Shown one piece after another: positions 27,849 through 37,833 of a DNA stretch of 64,000 bases. Source of the DNA: Hypericibacter terrae (GTDB lineage Bacteria > Pseudomonadota > Alphaproteobacteria > Dongiales > Dongiaceae). A program made the position numbers and the translations under genes. The stretch is from NCBI RefSeq assembly GCF_008728855.1, contig NZ_CP042906.1, forward strand, positions 2,914,001-2,978,000, read 5' to 3'. Under the pieces are notes generated by a model. The model was given only the letters and a program-made list of their open reading frames with translations. It did not search any database and was not told the DNA's origin. The first letter of the stretch is position 1. Each line of letters begins with the position of its first letter.

Positions 27849-28472
27849 TCATCCGCGTATTTCGATCAACACGTCGGGCAGGCGGTTGGGGTTGTCCGTC
27901 TCGGCGGGCATATGGCGTGCGAGCTGGCCGCCGAGGATCTCGATCGTCGCGAGGAATCCGTCCGCCACCCGCCCCTGCTTGACCTGCTCCGCGAAGGCCG
28001 CGACCGCCTTGCTCCAGACGCCGACCGTGACCCGCTCATGGATGCCGCGGTCGGCAATGACCTCGACATAGCGCTCGGCGGCCGAGACGAAGAGAAGGAT
28101 GCCGGCGCGTTCGGGCGTGTCGGCCAGCCCCAGATTGACGAATTGCTCGCGGGCGAGGCGCTCGGCGTGAAGCCGCTGGATCGAGTCCGGCACCAGCGCC
28201 ATCAGCACCGGACGCCAGCGCAGCAGCAGCAGGAGGACCAGGAAGGTGACGACCTGGATCACGTAGAGCGGCAGGAACTTGGTCGTCGCATCCAAGGCCC
28301 ACAACACCGGCGCGACCGTGAAAGCGCCGGCCACGGCATAAAGCAGCGAGACAAAGAGATAGGAATCGGCCCGATCCGCCACGACCGTCACCAATTCTCC
28401 ACTGGTGCGGGCCTCGACCACGCGGATCGCCGCTTCGATGCGGTCGCGTTCGGCCTGGCTCAGAACGGACAT
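27849..28472 (-). CDS. TPM-domain membrane protein
   Basis: 207 residues. Starts LSQAERDRIEAAIRVVEARTSGELVTVV, the TPM_phosphatase fold entry, is interrupted by two membrane helices (VSLLYAVAGAFTVAPVLWAL; YVIQVVTFLVLLLLL), then resumes with GILLFVSAAERYVEVIADRGIHERV. Such proteins pair with a YgcG-type TPM protein and LemA, as here. Role is probably in the membrane or envelope stress; biochemical activity uncertain. Confidence 0.85.
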   Translation of the reverse strand: MSVLSQAERDRIEAAIRVVEARTSGELVTVVADRADSYLFVSLLYAVAGAFTVAPVLWALDATTKFLPLYVIQVVTFLVLLLLLRWRPVLMALVPDSIQRLHAERLAREQFVNLGLADTPERAGILLFVSAAERYVEVIADRGIHERVTVGVWSKAVAAFAEQVKQGRVADGFLATIEILGGQLARHMPAETDNPNRLPDVLIEIRG

Positions 28473-28494
28473 GGGAGCACCTCAATCACGGGGG

Positions 28495-29307
28495 TCACCA
28501 GCGCCCCGAGGAGCCACCGCCCCCGAACGAGCCGCCCCCGAACGAGAAGCCCGAACCGGACGAGCTGAAGGAGCTGGAAGAACCGAAAGAGCTGCTGGAG
28601 GTCCAGCCCCGACCGGTCGTGCCTCTGCCCTTCTTCCCGAACCGTATCGCCAGAATCACGATCGCCAGCCAGAAGGAAATGAAGGCGACCGGGACGATCC
28701 AGAAGGGAAAGAAGAAATCATTCTCCTGTCGCATCTGCTCCTGCAGCTTGGTCTGAAGCTCGGCGTTGTCGCCGCCGGACCATTGGCTCGGCGCATAGTC
28801 GCCATTGAGCGCCTTCAGGAGGCTGTCGGTGCCTGCGACGATTCCCTGATCCATATGGCCGGCCCGAAAGGCCGGCAGGATATCGGTCTGGATGATGCTG
28901 GCGGTGATGGCGTCCGTGAGCACGCCTTCGAGCCCATAGCCGACCTCGATGCGCACCTCGCGCTCGTTCGGCGCGACGATCAGCATCGCCCCGTTGTTCT
29001 TACCGACCTGGCCGATGCCCCAATGCCGGCCCAGTCCGACCCCATACTCCTCGATCTCGAGCCCCTGCAGCGAATTGACCGTGACGACCACGAGCTGCGT
29101 TCCGGAAGGCGTCTCGATCTGCGTCAGCTTGGAGTCGAGTTCGGCGCGCTGCTGCTGCGACAGCAGTCCCGCCTCGTCCACGACCCGACCCGTCAATTCC
29201 GGCCATTTGGGTTCTGCCGCCGAGACACTTTGCGATGCGAGCATCGCCGCCAGCAGCAACGCCGGCCACAAGCCCCGCCAGAGCGCGATCGCCATCCGCG
29301 CGCGCAT
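28495..29307 (-). CDS. YgcG-type TPM-domain protein with Gly/Ser tail
   Basis: 270 residues from MRARMAIALW, with signal peptide ending near SVSAAEP. The TPM domain follows (LTGRVVDEAGLLSQQQRAEL; GTQLVVVTVNSLQGLEIEEYG; LIVAPNEREVRIEVGYGLEG), then a membrane helix and an extreme Ser/Gly/Phe C-tail (FGGGSFGGGGSSGRW). This tail is a hallmark of YgcG proteins. The start overlaps the lemA stop by one base; the longer upstream frame is an antisense-like extension over lemA and was not used. Confidence 0.9.
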   Translation of the reverse strand: MRARMAIALWRGLWPALLLAAMLASQSVSAAEPKWPELTGRVVDEAGLLSQQQRAELDSKLTQIETPSGTQLVVVTVNSLQGLEIEEYGVGLGRHWGIGQVGKNNGAMLIVAPNEREVRIEVGYGLEGVLTDAITASIIQTDILPAFRAGHMDQGIVAGTDSLLKALNGDYAPSQWSGGDNAELQTKLQEQMRQENDFFFPFWIVPVAFISFWLAIVILAIRFGKKGRGTTGRGWTSSSSFGSSSSFSSSGSGFSFGGGSFGGGGSSGRW

Positions 29308-29972
29308 CAATTGCCCGATCCGCTGCCGCTGGAACCGGTGGTGCCGGTGCCGAAATCGACCTTGGGCGCGTTGATGACGTCGGCCGCGACGGTGAAGTTC
29401 TCCATCGGCTGGGCGTCGGGATAGAGCAGCGCCTTCCACCAGCGCCCCGGGATCGTCTTGAGCTCGGTGTTATAGACGCGCACCGCCTCGATATAGTCGC
29501 GGCGCGCCACGGCGATCCGGTTCTCGGTGCCTTCGAGCTGCGACTGCAGCGTCAGGAAATTCTGATTGGCCTTGAGGTCGGGATAGGCCTCGACCACGAC
29601 CATCAACTTCGACAATGCCCCGGTCAGGGCCGCCTGGTTCTCCTGGAAGGCCTTGAAGGCGTCGGGATTGGTCAGGATGTCGGCGGGGATCTGGGTCTGC
29701 GTGACCTTGCTGCGGGCCTCGACGATGGCCTGGAGCGTGTCGCTCTCATGGGCCGCATAGCCCTTCACCGTCTCGACCAGGTTCGGCACCAGATCGGCGC
29801 GGCGCTGATACTGGTTCAGCACCTGGCTCCAGGCGGCCTTGGCCTGTTCCTCATAGGTCGGGATCGAATTGACGCCGCAGCCCGCCAACAGGAACAGCGG
29901 CAGCAGCGCCAGGAGACCCAGCGACAGACGCCATCGGGCGGGCGCCCTCTGGTGGTGAAGGATTTCAGTCAT
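29307..29972 (-). CDS. lemA: LemA family lipoprotein
   Basis: 221 residues. A basic N terminus and helix ends in the lipobox LLAGC (Cys32), so the protein is probably lipid-anchored in this species. The LemA core follows: AWSQVLNQYQRRADLVPNLVETVKGYAAHE and YPDLKANQNFLTLQSQLEGTENRIAVARRDYIEAVRVYN split by helical linkers. It ends in a Gly/Ser-rich tail. LemA proteins commonly accompany TPM proteins; their function is not firmly known. Confidence 0.92.
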   Translation of the reverse strand: MTEILHHQRAPARWRLSLGLLALLPLFLLAGCGVNSIPTYEEQAKAAWSQVLNQYQRRADLVPNLVETVKGYAAHESDTLQAIVEARSKVTQTQIPADILTNPDAFKAFQENQAALTGALSKLMVVVEAYPDLKANQNFLTLQSQLEGTENRIAVARRDYIEAVRVYNTELKTIPGRWWKALLYPDAQPMENFTVAADVINAPKVDFGTGTTGSSGSGSGN

Positions 29973-29977
29973 TGGAA

Positions 29978-30871
29978 TCAGCCTCCTGTTGGCCGCAATT
30001 TGGCCCGCCGCGTCTCGCCATGCAAGGTCCAGAACCCGTGCAGGAGGATCGCGCCGACGATGACGGCGCCGCCGATCAGGGTCGACCGTCCCGGAACCTC
30101 GCCCGCACCGATCCAGGCAAGCAATGGCGCAAAGATCAGAGACAGCCGCGTGGTGAGCGCGGCCTCCGCCGCCGGCAGATGCCGCACCCCCATCGCCAGC
30201 AGCACATATTGAAAGCCCAGTTGAAAGATCCCGAGGGCCGCACAGATCGCGAGGTCATGCGCCGAGAGGGAGAAATCGGCGATCCAGGGCGCGGCCAGCG
30301 CGGCCGTCAAGAAGCCGGCGACAACGAACGAAGGCAGCATGTCGATCGTCCGCGCGCGCCGCATCAGCACATACATGGCCGCCGCCGACAGCGACGCCCC
30401 CAAGGCAAGCCCGTCGCCCATCAGGTTGCCGCCGGTCAGGTCTTCCGCTGTCATCAGGAAGACGCCGACCAGCGCCAGGAGGATCGCCAGCCAGGTCGCC
30501 GGCGACATGCGCTCGCGCAGGGCGAACCAGCCGAGCAGGCCGGTCAGGAGCGGCGTCAAGCCGTTGAGAAAGGTGGTCCGCGCAACGGTGGTCAGAAACA
30601 GCGCGAAGATGAAGGAGATGGTCGAGAGCGAAAAGACCAGGGCGCAGAGCAGGCCGTTGAGATTGACGCTGCGCATCGCCTCGATCATCCGGCCCTTGCG
30701 CGTGACGGCGATCCAGACGATGACGGTGAGCGCAAAGAAGAGCGAACGATAGAAGATCGTGCGCCAGGCCGCCGGTTCGTCGAGCCAGCGCAGAAGCATC
30801 CCCGCGGTGGCCGTGAAACCGGTCGCCGTCGCCAGAAGAAGAAACCCCAGCGAACGGTTCTGCTCCTGCAT
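29978..30871 (-). CDS. EamA/DMT-family transporter
   Basis: 297-residue protein with ten predicted membrane helices in two EamA repeats, beginning near LGFLLLATATGFTATAGMLL, with LTPLLTGLLGWFALRERMSP marking the end of repeat one. The family exports amino acids and other metabolites or acts as permease for sugars; no substrate can be told. It ends 5 nt before lemA and lies 56 nt after ilvD, so co-transcription with ilvD is possible. Confidence 0.85.
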   Translation of the reverse strand: MQEQNRSLGFLLLATATGFTATAGMLLRWLDEPAAWRTIFYRSLFFALTVIVWIAVTRKGRMIEAMRSVNLNGLLCALVFSLSTISFIFALFLTTVARTTFLNGLTPLLTGLLGWFALRERMSPATWLAILLALVGVFLMTAEDLTGGNLMGDGLALGASLSAAAMYVLMRRARTIDMLPSFVVAGFLTAALAAPWIADFSLSAHDLAICAALGIFQLGFQYVLLAMGVRHLPAAEAALTTRLSLIFAPLLAWIGAGEVPGRSTLIGGAVIVGAILLHGFWTLHGETRRAKLRPTGG

Positions 30872-30902
30872 GACCGTCCCTGGGGTTCCTGTCGTCGTCC
30901 AA

Positions 30903-30921
30903 CGGCTCCGATCCGGAGCCG
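30903..30921 (-). terminator. Hairpin after ilvD, possible weak terminator
   Basis: CGGCTCCG (30903-30910) pairs perfectly with CGGAGCCG (30914-30921) around a 3-nt loop. It lies 6 nt after the ilvD stop on the minus strand. Only two T follow the stem, so it may be a processing or stabilising stem rather than a full intrinsic terminator. Confidence 0.3.
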
Positions 30922-30927
30922 AACCGG

Positions 30928-32649
30928 TCAGATATCGGCGAAGCTGTGGGTTTCGGCCTTGCCGCCGGGATGACAGACGGCGCCCTTCTCAGCGTCGCCC
31001 ACGGTCTGGGCGTAACGCCAGATGGCGCCCGACTGATAGTCGTGGCGGCGCGGCTTCCAGCTTTTCCTGCGCTCCGCCAGCTCGGCGTCGCTGAGGTTGA
31101 CGCTGAGGGTGCCGGCCGCGGCATCGATGGTGATGATGTCGCCGTCCTTGATCAGGCCGATCGGCCCACCGACCGCGGCCTCGGGGCCGACATGCCCGAT
31201 GCAGAAGCCGCGCGTGGCGCCGGAGAAGCGGCCGTCGGTGATGAGTGCCAGCTTGTCGCCCATGCCCTGGCCATAGAGTGCCGCCGTGGTCGCCAGCATC
31301 TCGCGCATGCCGGGGCCGCCGCGCGGCCCCTCATAGCGGATGACCAGCACCTCGCCTTCCTTGTAGCGGCGCTCCTGCACCGCCTTGAAGCAATCCTCCT
31401 CGCAATCGAAGCAGTGGGCTGGCCCTGAGAACTGCTGCTTCTTCATGCCGGCGACCTTCACGATGGCACCCTGCGGCGCCAGATTGCCCCGCAATCCCAC
31501 CACGCCGCCGGTCGGGGAGAGCGGCTTCGAGGTCCGCAGGATCACGTCCTGGTTCTCGGGGAACTCGACCGAGGCCAGGTTCTCCGCGACGGTCTTGCCG
31601 GTGACGGTGATGCAATCGCCATGGAGGAAGCCGCCTTCGAGCAGCGCCTTCATCAGCACCGGCACGCCGCCGACCTCGAACATGTCCTTGGCGACATAAC
31701 GTCCGCCCGGCTTCAGGTCGGCGATATAGGGCGTCTTGCGGAAGATCGCGCAGACATCGTGGAGATCGAACTCGATCCCCGCCTCATGCGCGATCGCCGG
31801 CAGATGCAGGCCGGCATTGGTCGAGCCGCCCGAGGCCGCCACCACCATCGCCGCATTCTCGAGCGCTTCGCGCGTGACGATGTCGCGCGGACGGAGCTGG
31901 CTCTTGATCAGCTTCATGACTTCCTGGCCGGACGCCTCGGCATAGGCGTCGCGGGAGTCATAGGGTGCCGGCGCGCCGGCCGAACCCGGAATGGCGAGGC
32001 CGATCGCTTCGGACACGCAGGCCATGGTGTTGGCGGTGAACTGGCCGCCGCAGGAGCCGGCCGAGGGACAGGCGACGCATTCGAGCTCATGCAGCTCGGC
32101 GTCGTCGATCTTGTGCGCGGCATGGGCGCCCACCGCCTCGAACACGTCCTGCACCGTCACATCCTTGCCGCGGAAGCGGCCGGGCAGGATCGAGCCGCCA
32201 TACATGAAGACCGAGGGGACGTTGAGGCGGACCATCGCCATCATCAGGCCGGGCAGCGACTTGTCGCAGCCCGCCAGGCCGACCAGCGCGTCGTAGCAAT
32301 GGCCGCGCATGGTGAGCTCCACCGAATCCGCGATCACCTCGCGGCTCACCAGCGACGACTTCATGCCGGCATGGCCCATGGCGATGCCGTCGGTGACCGT
32401 GATGGTGGTGAATTCGCGCGGCGTGCCGCCGGCGGCCTTCACGCCCTTCTTCACCGCCTGCGCCTGGCGCATCAGCGAAATGTTGCAGGGCGCCGCCTCG
32501 TTCCAGGTGGTCGCCACGCCGACGAAGGGCTGGGCGATCTCGGCCTCGGTCATGCCCATCGCGTAGTAATAGGAACGGTGGGGGGCGCTCTGGGGGCCGA
32601 CGGAGACGTAACGGCTGGGCAGCTTGCTCTTATCGAATGTCGCGGTCAT
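30928..32649 (-). CDS. ilvD: Dihydroxy-acid dehydratase
   Basis: 573 residues from [10 protein letters not shown]. IlvD removes water from 2,3-dihydroxy acids in valine, isoleucine and pantothenate synthesis and carries an Fe-S cluster; the cluster ligands fit [13 protein letters not shown] and [12 protein letters not shown]. The ending [27 protein letters not shown] is typical of the IlvD/Edd group. Some paralogs act on sugar acids, but the overall sequence matches biosynthetic IlvD. A Cys-rich [10 protein letters not shown] stretch near residue 410 may hold additional reactive cysteines. Confidence 0.92.
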   Translation of the reverse strand: MTATFDKSKLPSRYVSVGPQSAPHRSYYYAMGMTEAEIAQPFVGVATTWNEAAPCNISLMRQAQAVKKGVKAAGGTPREFTTITVTDGIAMGHAGMKSSLVSREVIADSVELTMRGHCYDALVGLAGCDKSLPGLMMAMVRLNVPSVFMYGGSILPGRFRGKDVTVQDVFEAVGAHAAHKIDDAELHELECVACPSAGSCGGQFTANTMACVSEAIGLAIPGSAGAPAPYDSRDAYAEASGQEVMKLIKSQLRPRDIVTREALENAAMVVAASGGSTNAGLHLPAIAHEAGIEFDLHDVCAIFRKTPYIADLKPGGRYVAKDMFEVGGVPVLMKALLEGGFLHGDCITVTGKTVAENLASVEFPENQDVILRTSKPLSPTGGVVGLRGNLAPQGAIVKVAGMKKQQFSGPAHCFDCEEDCFKAVQERRYKEGEVLVIRYEGPRGGPGMREMLATTAALYGQGMGDKLALITDGRFSGATRGFCIGHVGPEAAVGGPIGLIKDGDIITIDAAAGTLSVNLSDAELAERRKSWKPRRHDYQSGAIWRYAQTVGDAEKGAVCHPGGKAETHSFADI

Positions 32650-32769
32650 GGCAGGCCTTCGCTCTGGTGAACCTTGCTCTCTCAAGGACTTGCGAGCGTC
32701 ACCTTACCGGCGCCCCCGGGGGCTCGCCAGCCCCTAAAGCCCGCAAGCCTGCCCTGCGTCCGGAACGGG

Positions 32770-33417
32770 TCAGGGGACGGGTGCGGGCCGCTGTGCCAGC
32801 ATAGGGTGGGGCCAGGGCGTCGGACGCGGAGGCTGCAGGGAGGCCGAGGGCGGCGACAGGTCCTGGACCAGCAGGATGCGCATGGACGGCGTCTCGTCGG
32901 TGATCAGGAAATGGAAATCGGCCGAGGCGCCGGGCGGCACGAATCCGTCTTCGAAGGTGAGGCCGTCATAGGGTTCGTCGATCGCACGGATCTGGCCGAA
33001 GTTGCTGGATGTCACCGTTCGGCCCGCCGCCCCCTGACCGAAGGACAGCCCGTCGCCATAAGGGCTCGAGCGCTCCTCGGTCTCGCGCAGCTCCATCCGG
33101 AAATCATGCCAGGCTTGGTTGCTCAGGTTTCGGACGATCTTGGTCATGGCGAAGCCGGTCAGATGCTGGGTTGCGCAGCGATTGCCGAAGGTCGACCGCA
33201 GGCCGGTGATCTGCAGGATCGCCGGGCCCTGGCTGCCGATCTCCTCCACCACGACGAAGGGATCCTCGAGACGCCCGGTGCCGGTGACGGCGATGAGCCG
33301 GAATCCGCCCAGCTCGTCGCTGAAGGTCAAACCCTCGACGGTAAAGGAGGCCGCCCCGGCCGGCAGAATGGGCGCCAGGATCAGGAAGACCAGCGAAAGT
33401 CCGATCAGCCCCCGCAT
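32770..33417 (-). CDS. Exported protein of unknown function
   Basis: 215 residues from MRGLIGLSLVFLILA, whose signal peptide would be cut near PAGAASF. The mature part is predicted beta-rich with segments such as FTVEGLTFSDELGGFRLI, VTGTGRLEDPFVVVEEI and FGNRCATQHLTGFAMTKIV, and ends in a Pro-rich tail. No family motif recognised. An upstream ATG at 33459 would add 14 residues and spoil the signal. Transcribed away from the aminotransferase gene. Confidence 0.65.
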   Translation of the reverse strand: MRGLIGLSLVFLILAPILPAGAASFTVEGLTFSDELGGFRLIAVTGTGRLEDPFVVVEEIGSQGPAILQITGLRSTFGNRCATQHLTGFAMTKIVRNLSNQAWHDFRMELRETEERSSPYGDGLSFGQGAAGRTVTSSNFGQIRAIDEPYDGLTFEDGFVPPGASADFHFLITDETPSMRILLVQDLSPPSASLQPPRPTPWPHPMLAQRPAPVP

Positions 33418-33546
33418 GGCGCCATCATCGGGCCGCCCTTTCGTCACGTAAAGCTCCACCGAAAGAGTGGGTCTCCTGCCCTTGACCCTGCCCGAACCGG
33501 ACCGTTAGCCTCCCCCGCCCTTCCCTCGTTCCATGAGCTTCTCTTC

Positions 33547-34788
33547 ATGAACCCGCCTTCCCTCGACCTGGATTTCGTGCGGCGCCAGTTTCCGCCGCTC
33601 GCCAATGGCTGGATCATGCTGGAGAACGCGGGCGGCTCCTACGTGCCGCAGAGCGTGATCGATCGCGTCACCAGCTATATGAGCGAGGTCCAGATCCAGC
33701 CGAGCTGGGATTTCGGCCCCTCGGCGGACGCGGCCGCGCGCATCGCCACCGGGCGGCGGCTGATGGCCGAGATGATCAATGCCGAGCCGGAGGAAGTCTC
33801 CATCGGTCCCTCGACCTCGCTCAATGTCTATTTGCTGATGCAGTCGATCCGGAGCTGGTTCAAGCCGGGCGACGAGGTCGTCGTCACCAACCAGGACCAC
33901 GAGGCCAATATCGGCGCCTGGCGCCGCCTCGCCGAGGACGGCGTCGTGATCCGCGAGTGGCAGATCGATCCGGTCACCGGCGAGCTCGAGGAGGCGGCGC
34001 TGGAGCGGCTGCTGAATCCGCGCACGCGCCTCGTCTGCTTCACCCATTGCTCCAACATCGTCGCCACGATCCACGATGTACAGCACCTCGCCAGGCGCAT
34101 CCACCAAGCCGGCGCGCTGGTGATGGTCGACGGCGTCGCCTGCGCGCCGCACCGCCATATCGACGTCAAGGCGCTCGATGTCGATTTCTACGCCTTCAGC
34201 CTCTACAAGGTGTTCGGACCGCATCAAGGGCTGCTCTACGGCAAGCGCGAGCATCTGCTGAAGGCGCGTGGGCAGAATCACTTCTTCATCGAGGAAAACG
34301 ACATCCCGCTGAAGCTGCTGCCGGGCGGCGTGAACCACGAATTCACCGCCGGCCTGACGGGCATCGCCGACTATATCGACGGACTCTATTCGCATCACTT
34401 CAAGGCGCCGGAGAACAGCTTTCTCAGCCGCACGAAGCGCGTGTTCGAGCTGATCGGCGCGCATGAGGAAGCGCTGGCCAACCAGGCACTCGATTTCCTG
34501 CGCGCGCGAAAGAAGGTGCGGATCATCGGCCAGACGCGGGCCGCCGGCCGACGCGCGCCGACGGTGTCGTTCACCGTCCAGGGGATGAGCTCCCGCAAGA
34601 TCGCCGAGGCGCTCAACGCCCAGAAGATCGCCATCGGCTATGGCGATTTCTACGCCAAGCGCTGCATCGATGCGCTCGGCACCGCACCCCAGGACGGCGT
34701 CGTGCGCATCGGCCTCGCCCACTACAATGGGGCGGAGGAACTCGACCGCGCACTCACGGCGCTGGATCAGGTTATCGCGAAGGGGTGA
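33547..34788 (+). CDS. Class V PLP-dependent aminotransferase/cysteine desulfurase-like
   Basis: 413 residues. PLP-enzyme features: N-terminal YLENAGGS-like motif (IMLENAGGSYVP), cofactor Asp195 in LVMVDGVACAPH and Schiff-base Lys221 in YAFSLYKVFGPHQG. Resembles the selenocysteine-lyase/cysteine-desulfurase-like branch, with kynureninase-like features. No conserved desulfurase active-site Cys loop is evident near the C terminus apart from Cys in AKRCIDALG, so the reaction is uncertain. It stands alone between an exported protein and the intergenic repeat. Confidence 0.85.
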   Translation: MNPPSLDLDFVRRQFPPLANGWIMLENAGGSYVPQSVIDRVTSYMSEVQIQPSWDFGPSADAAARIATGRRLMAEMINAEPEEVSIGPSTSLNVYLLMQSIRSWFKPGDEVVVTNQDHEANIGAWRRLAEDGVVIREWQIDPVTGELEEAALERLLNPRTRLVCFTHCSNIVATIHDVQHLARRIHQAGALVMVDGVACAPHRHIDVKALDVDFYAFSLYKVFGPHQGLLYGKREHLLKARGQNHFFIEENDIPLKLLPGGVNHEFTAGLTGIADYIDGLYSHHFKAPENSFLSRTKRVFELIGAHEEALANQALDFLRARKKVRIIGQTRAAGRRAPTVSFTVQGMSSRKIAEALNAQKIAIGYGDFYAKRCIDALGTAPQDGVVRIGLAHYNGAEELDRALTALDQVIAKG

Positions 34789-34795
34789 TGGATTT

Positions 34796-34988
34796 TCTTT
34801 CCTCCCCTTCACGCAGTGAGGGGGAGGGTTACGCAGGCTTAGTCGGAGCGCAGCGGAGACTTAGCCGGAGCTGGGAGAGGGTGTGTGCGCAAGAGGGGCC
34901 CACCTCTCCCAGCTTCGGGTAAGCGCAAGCTGCGCTTGCGCCAACCCTTCGCATCCCTCTCCCCCCGCTACGCGGGCGGAGAGGAAGG
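34796..34988. repeat. Intergenic palindromic repeat, copy 2 (uninterrupted)
   Basis: About 190 bp matching the split copy at 413-579 plus 2107-2137. It contains three stems: GAGCTGGGAGAGG with CCTCTCCCAGCTTC, a perfect GCGCAAGC/GCTTGCGC at 34923-34941, and CTCTCCCCCCGC/GCGGGCGGAGAG (one mismatch) at 34957-34983. It fills the gap between the 3' ends of the convergent aminotransferase and valS genes and could act as a two-way transcription terminator. Confidence 0.85.
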
Positions 34989-34994
34989 ATTAGA

Positions 34995-37640
34995 TCAAAG
35001 CCCCGCCAGCCGCTCCAGCGCGCTCTTGAGCTGGCGCTGCGACTGTTTCCCGTCCGCCAGGCGCTCATGCTGCTGGTCGATGACCTCGGGTGGGGCCTTG
35101 GCAACGAAGTCGGCGTTGCCGAGTTTCTTCTCGATCTTGACGATCTCGCCTTCGACCTTGCCGAGCTCCTTGGTCAGGCGCGCCTTCTCCTTGGCGACGT
35201 CGATCAGGTCGGCCACCGGCAGGATGAAGACTGCTTCCTCGAGCGGGATCTGAACGGCGCCCTCGGGCGGGGCTCCGGCAAGGGAATCGATCTGGCTCAG
35301 GCGCGCGAGTCGCCGGATCAGGTCGCCATAGGTGGCGAGGCGCTTCTGCGTCGCTTCGCCCGCCCCCTGCACCAGCATCGGTGGCTGGCCCGACGGTGCC
35401 AGATTCATCTCGGCGCGCACCGTGCGGATCTCCGAGATCAGGCGGACCACCCAATCGAGCTCGGCCATCGCCTCGGGATCGCCCATGCCGGCGGGATAGT
35501 CCGGCCAGTTGGCGCGGATCAGCTCGCCATTGCCGCCGAGCTGCCCCCAGATTTCCTCGGTGATGAACGGCATCAGCGGATGCAGCAGATGGCAGATTTG
35601 CCCCAGCACCCAGGCGGCGGTCGCCCGCGTCTCGGCCGTCGCCGCCTCGTCGCCGCCGCCGAAGATCGGCTTGGCGAATTCGAGATACCAGTCGCAGAAC
35701 TGGCCCCAGGTGAATTGATAGAGGCTGCTGGCAGCATCGTTGAAGCGATAGCCCGCGATCGCCGTCTCGAACTCCTGCTTCGCCAGGGCCAGCCGGCCGA
35801 GGATCCAGCGATTGACCTTCTGCTTTGCGGCAACCGGCCGGAAGGAGAGATCGAGCTGGGCGCCGTTCATCTGGCAGAAGCGCGTGGCGTTCCAGAGCTT
35901 GGTCGCGAAATTGCGATAGCCCTCGACGCGCGATTCCGCGAGCTTGACGTCGCGGCCCGGGGCTGCCAGCGCCGACAGCGTGAAGCGCAGCGCGTCGCAG
36001 CCATATTTGTCGATCAGCTCGAGGGGATCGATGATGTTCCCCTTCGACTTGGACATCTTCTGCCCGTGCTGATCGCGCACCAGCGCATGGATGTAGACGG
36101 TGCGGAACGGCACATCCTTCATGAAATGCAGACCCAGCATCATCATCCTGGCAACCCAGAAGAAGATGATGTCGAAGCCGGTCACCAGCACGTCGCCAGG
36201 GTAATAGCGCTTAAGCTCCGGCGTCTGGTCGGGCCAGCCGAGGGTCGAGAACGGCCAGAGTCCCGAGGAGAACCAGGTGTCGAGGACATCCTCGTCGCGC
36301 TTGAGCGGCACGACCTTGCCGTAGAACGCCTTGGCCTCGGCCATGGCGGTCGCCTCGTCCTCGGCGACGAACACCTTGCCGTCCGGTCCATACCAGGCCG
36401 GGATCTGATGGCCCCACCAGATCTGGCGCGAGACGCACCAGGGCTGGATGTTGCGCATCCATTCGTAATAGGTCTTGGTCCATTGCTCGGGCACGAATTT
36501 GGTGCGGCCCTGCTCGACCGCCTCGATCGCGGGCTTGGCGAGCGTGGCCGCGTCGACATACCACTGGTCGGTCAGCCAGGGCTCGATGACGACGCCGGAG
36601 CGGTCGCCATAGGGGATCGTCATCACCCGGTCCTCGATCTTCTCGAGCAGCCCCATGGCCTCGAGCTCCGCGACGACTTTCTTGCGCGCCTCATAGCGAT
36701 CGAGGCCGCGATAGGCTTCCGGGACGCTCTCGTTCAGACGAGCATCGGCGTCGAAGATGTTGATGCGCTCGAGATCGTGGCGCCGTCCCACCTCGAAATC
36801 GTTGAAGTCATGGGCCGGCGTGATCTTGACGGCACCGCTGCCCGTCTCGGGATCGGCATAGAGATCGGCGACGATCCTGAGCTTGCGCCCGACAAGGGGC
36901 AGGATCGCGTGCTTGCCGATCAGATCCTGGTAGCGCGGGTCGTCCGGATGCACCGCGACACCGCTGTCGCCCAGCATGGTCTCGGGGCGCGTGGTCGCCA
37001 CCACGATGAAGCGCCCCTCCTCGCCCTCGATCGGATATTTGAAATGCCAGAGATGGCCTTTGATCTCGCGCTGCTCGACCTCGAGATCCGAGATCGCGGT
37101 GTGCAGCTTCGGGTCCCAATTGACCAGCCGCTTGTCGCGGTACATCAGGCCCTGGCGATAGAGCTCGACGAACACCTTCCGCACCGCGCGGTTGAGGCCC
37201 TCGTCCATGGTGAAGCGCTCCTTCGCCCAGTCGGGCGAGGCGCCGAGCCGGCGCAGTTGGCGGGTGATGGTGCCGCCGGATTCCGCCTTCCACTCCCAGA
37301 CCCGCTTGATGAATTCCTCGCGGCCGAGATCGCTGCGGTGGAGCCCTTGCGCCTCGAGCTGGCGCTCGACCACCATCTGGGTCGCGATGCCGGCATGGTC
37401 GGTCCCCGGCTGCCAGAGTGCATCGCGCCCGCGCATCCGCTCATAGCGGATCAGCACGTCCTGCAGGGTGAAAGTCAGCGCGTGGCCCATATGCAGGCTG
37501 CCGGTCACGTTCGGCGGCGGCATCATGATCGTATAGGGCTTCGCGTTCGAATTGGTGTCCGCGGCGAAGGCCCCCTCGGCTTCCCAACGGGCGTAATGCT
37601 TGGCCTCGACCTCGGCGGGATTGAAGGTCTTCTCGAGCAT
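34995..37640 (-). CDS. valS: Valine--tRNA ligase
   Basis: 881-residue class I synthetase. The HIGH motif appears as [15 protein letters not shown] at about 42-56, [12 protein letters not shown] near residue 530, and the editing CP1 domain between ([19 protein letters not shown]). The C-terminal coiled-coil arm is [29 protein letters not shown]. The zinc-free arrangement and length fit ValS rather than IleS. The gene starts at 37640; 193 nt separate it from the popZ stop. Confidence 0.97.
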   Translation of the reverse strand: MLEKTFNPAEVEAKHYARWEAEGAFAADTNSNAKPYTIMMPPPNVTGSLHMGHALTFTLQDVLIRYERMRGRDALWQPGTDHAGIATQMVVERQLEAQGLHRSDLGREEFIKRVWEWKAESGGTITRQLRRLGASPDWAKERFTMDEGLNRAVRKVFVELYRQGLMYRDKRLVNWDPKLHTAISDLEVEQREIKGHLWHFKYPIEGEEGRFIVVATTRPETMLGDSGVAVHPDDPRYQDLIGKHAILPLVGRKLRIVADLYADPETGSGAVKITPAHDFNDFEVGRRHDLERINIFDADARLNESVPEAYRGLDRYEARKKVVAELEAMGLLEKIEDRVMTIPYGDRSGVVIEPWLTDQWYVDAATLAKPAIEAVEQGRTKFVPEQWTKTYYEWMRNIQPWCVSRQIWWGHQIPAWYGPDGKVFVAEDEATAMAEAKAFYGKVVPLKRDEDVLDTWFSSGLWPFSTLGWPDQTPELKRYYPGDVLVTGFDIIFFWVARMMMLGLHFMKDVPFRTVYIHALVRDQHGQKMSKSKGNIIDPLELIDKYGCDALRFTLSALAAPGRDVKLAESRVEGYRNFATKLWNATRFCQMNGAQLDLSFRPVAAKQKVNRWILGRLALAKQEFETAIAGYRFNDAASSLYQFTWGQFCDWYLEFAKPIFGGGDEAATAETRATAAWVLGQICHLLHPLMPFITEEIWGQLGGNGELIRANWPDYPAGMGDPEAMAELDWVVRLISEIRTVRAEMNLAPSGQPPMLVQGAGEATQKRLATYGDLIRRLARLSQIDSLAGAPPEGAVQIPLEEAVFILPVADLIDVAKEKARLTKELGKVEGEIVKIEKKLGNADFVAKAPPEVIDQQHERLADGKQSQRQLKSALERLAGL

Positions 37641-37833
37641 CGTCGGGGGCTTTCCTAAGCTCTCAAGGGTCTGCGGGTCGTGGGCTGGCGGTTCGGGAAC
37701 GAACGCAGGGGATTAGCCTTGGCAAGGGGTCGGACGCAACCCCTCGCGGGGACGCGCAGGGCGTTCGCGCCAGCTGGCGGCGGGGTTGACGGGATGGGTC
37801 CGGGACGGGCCCTGAGGCCCGCCGGGGCCGGTG

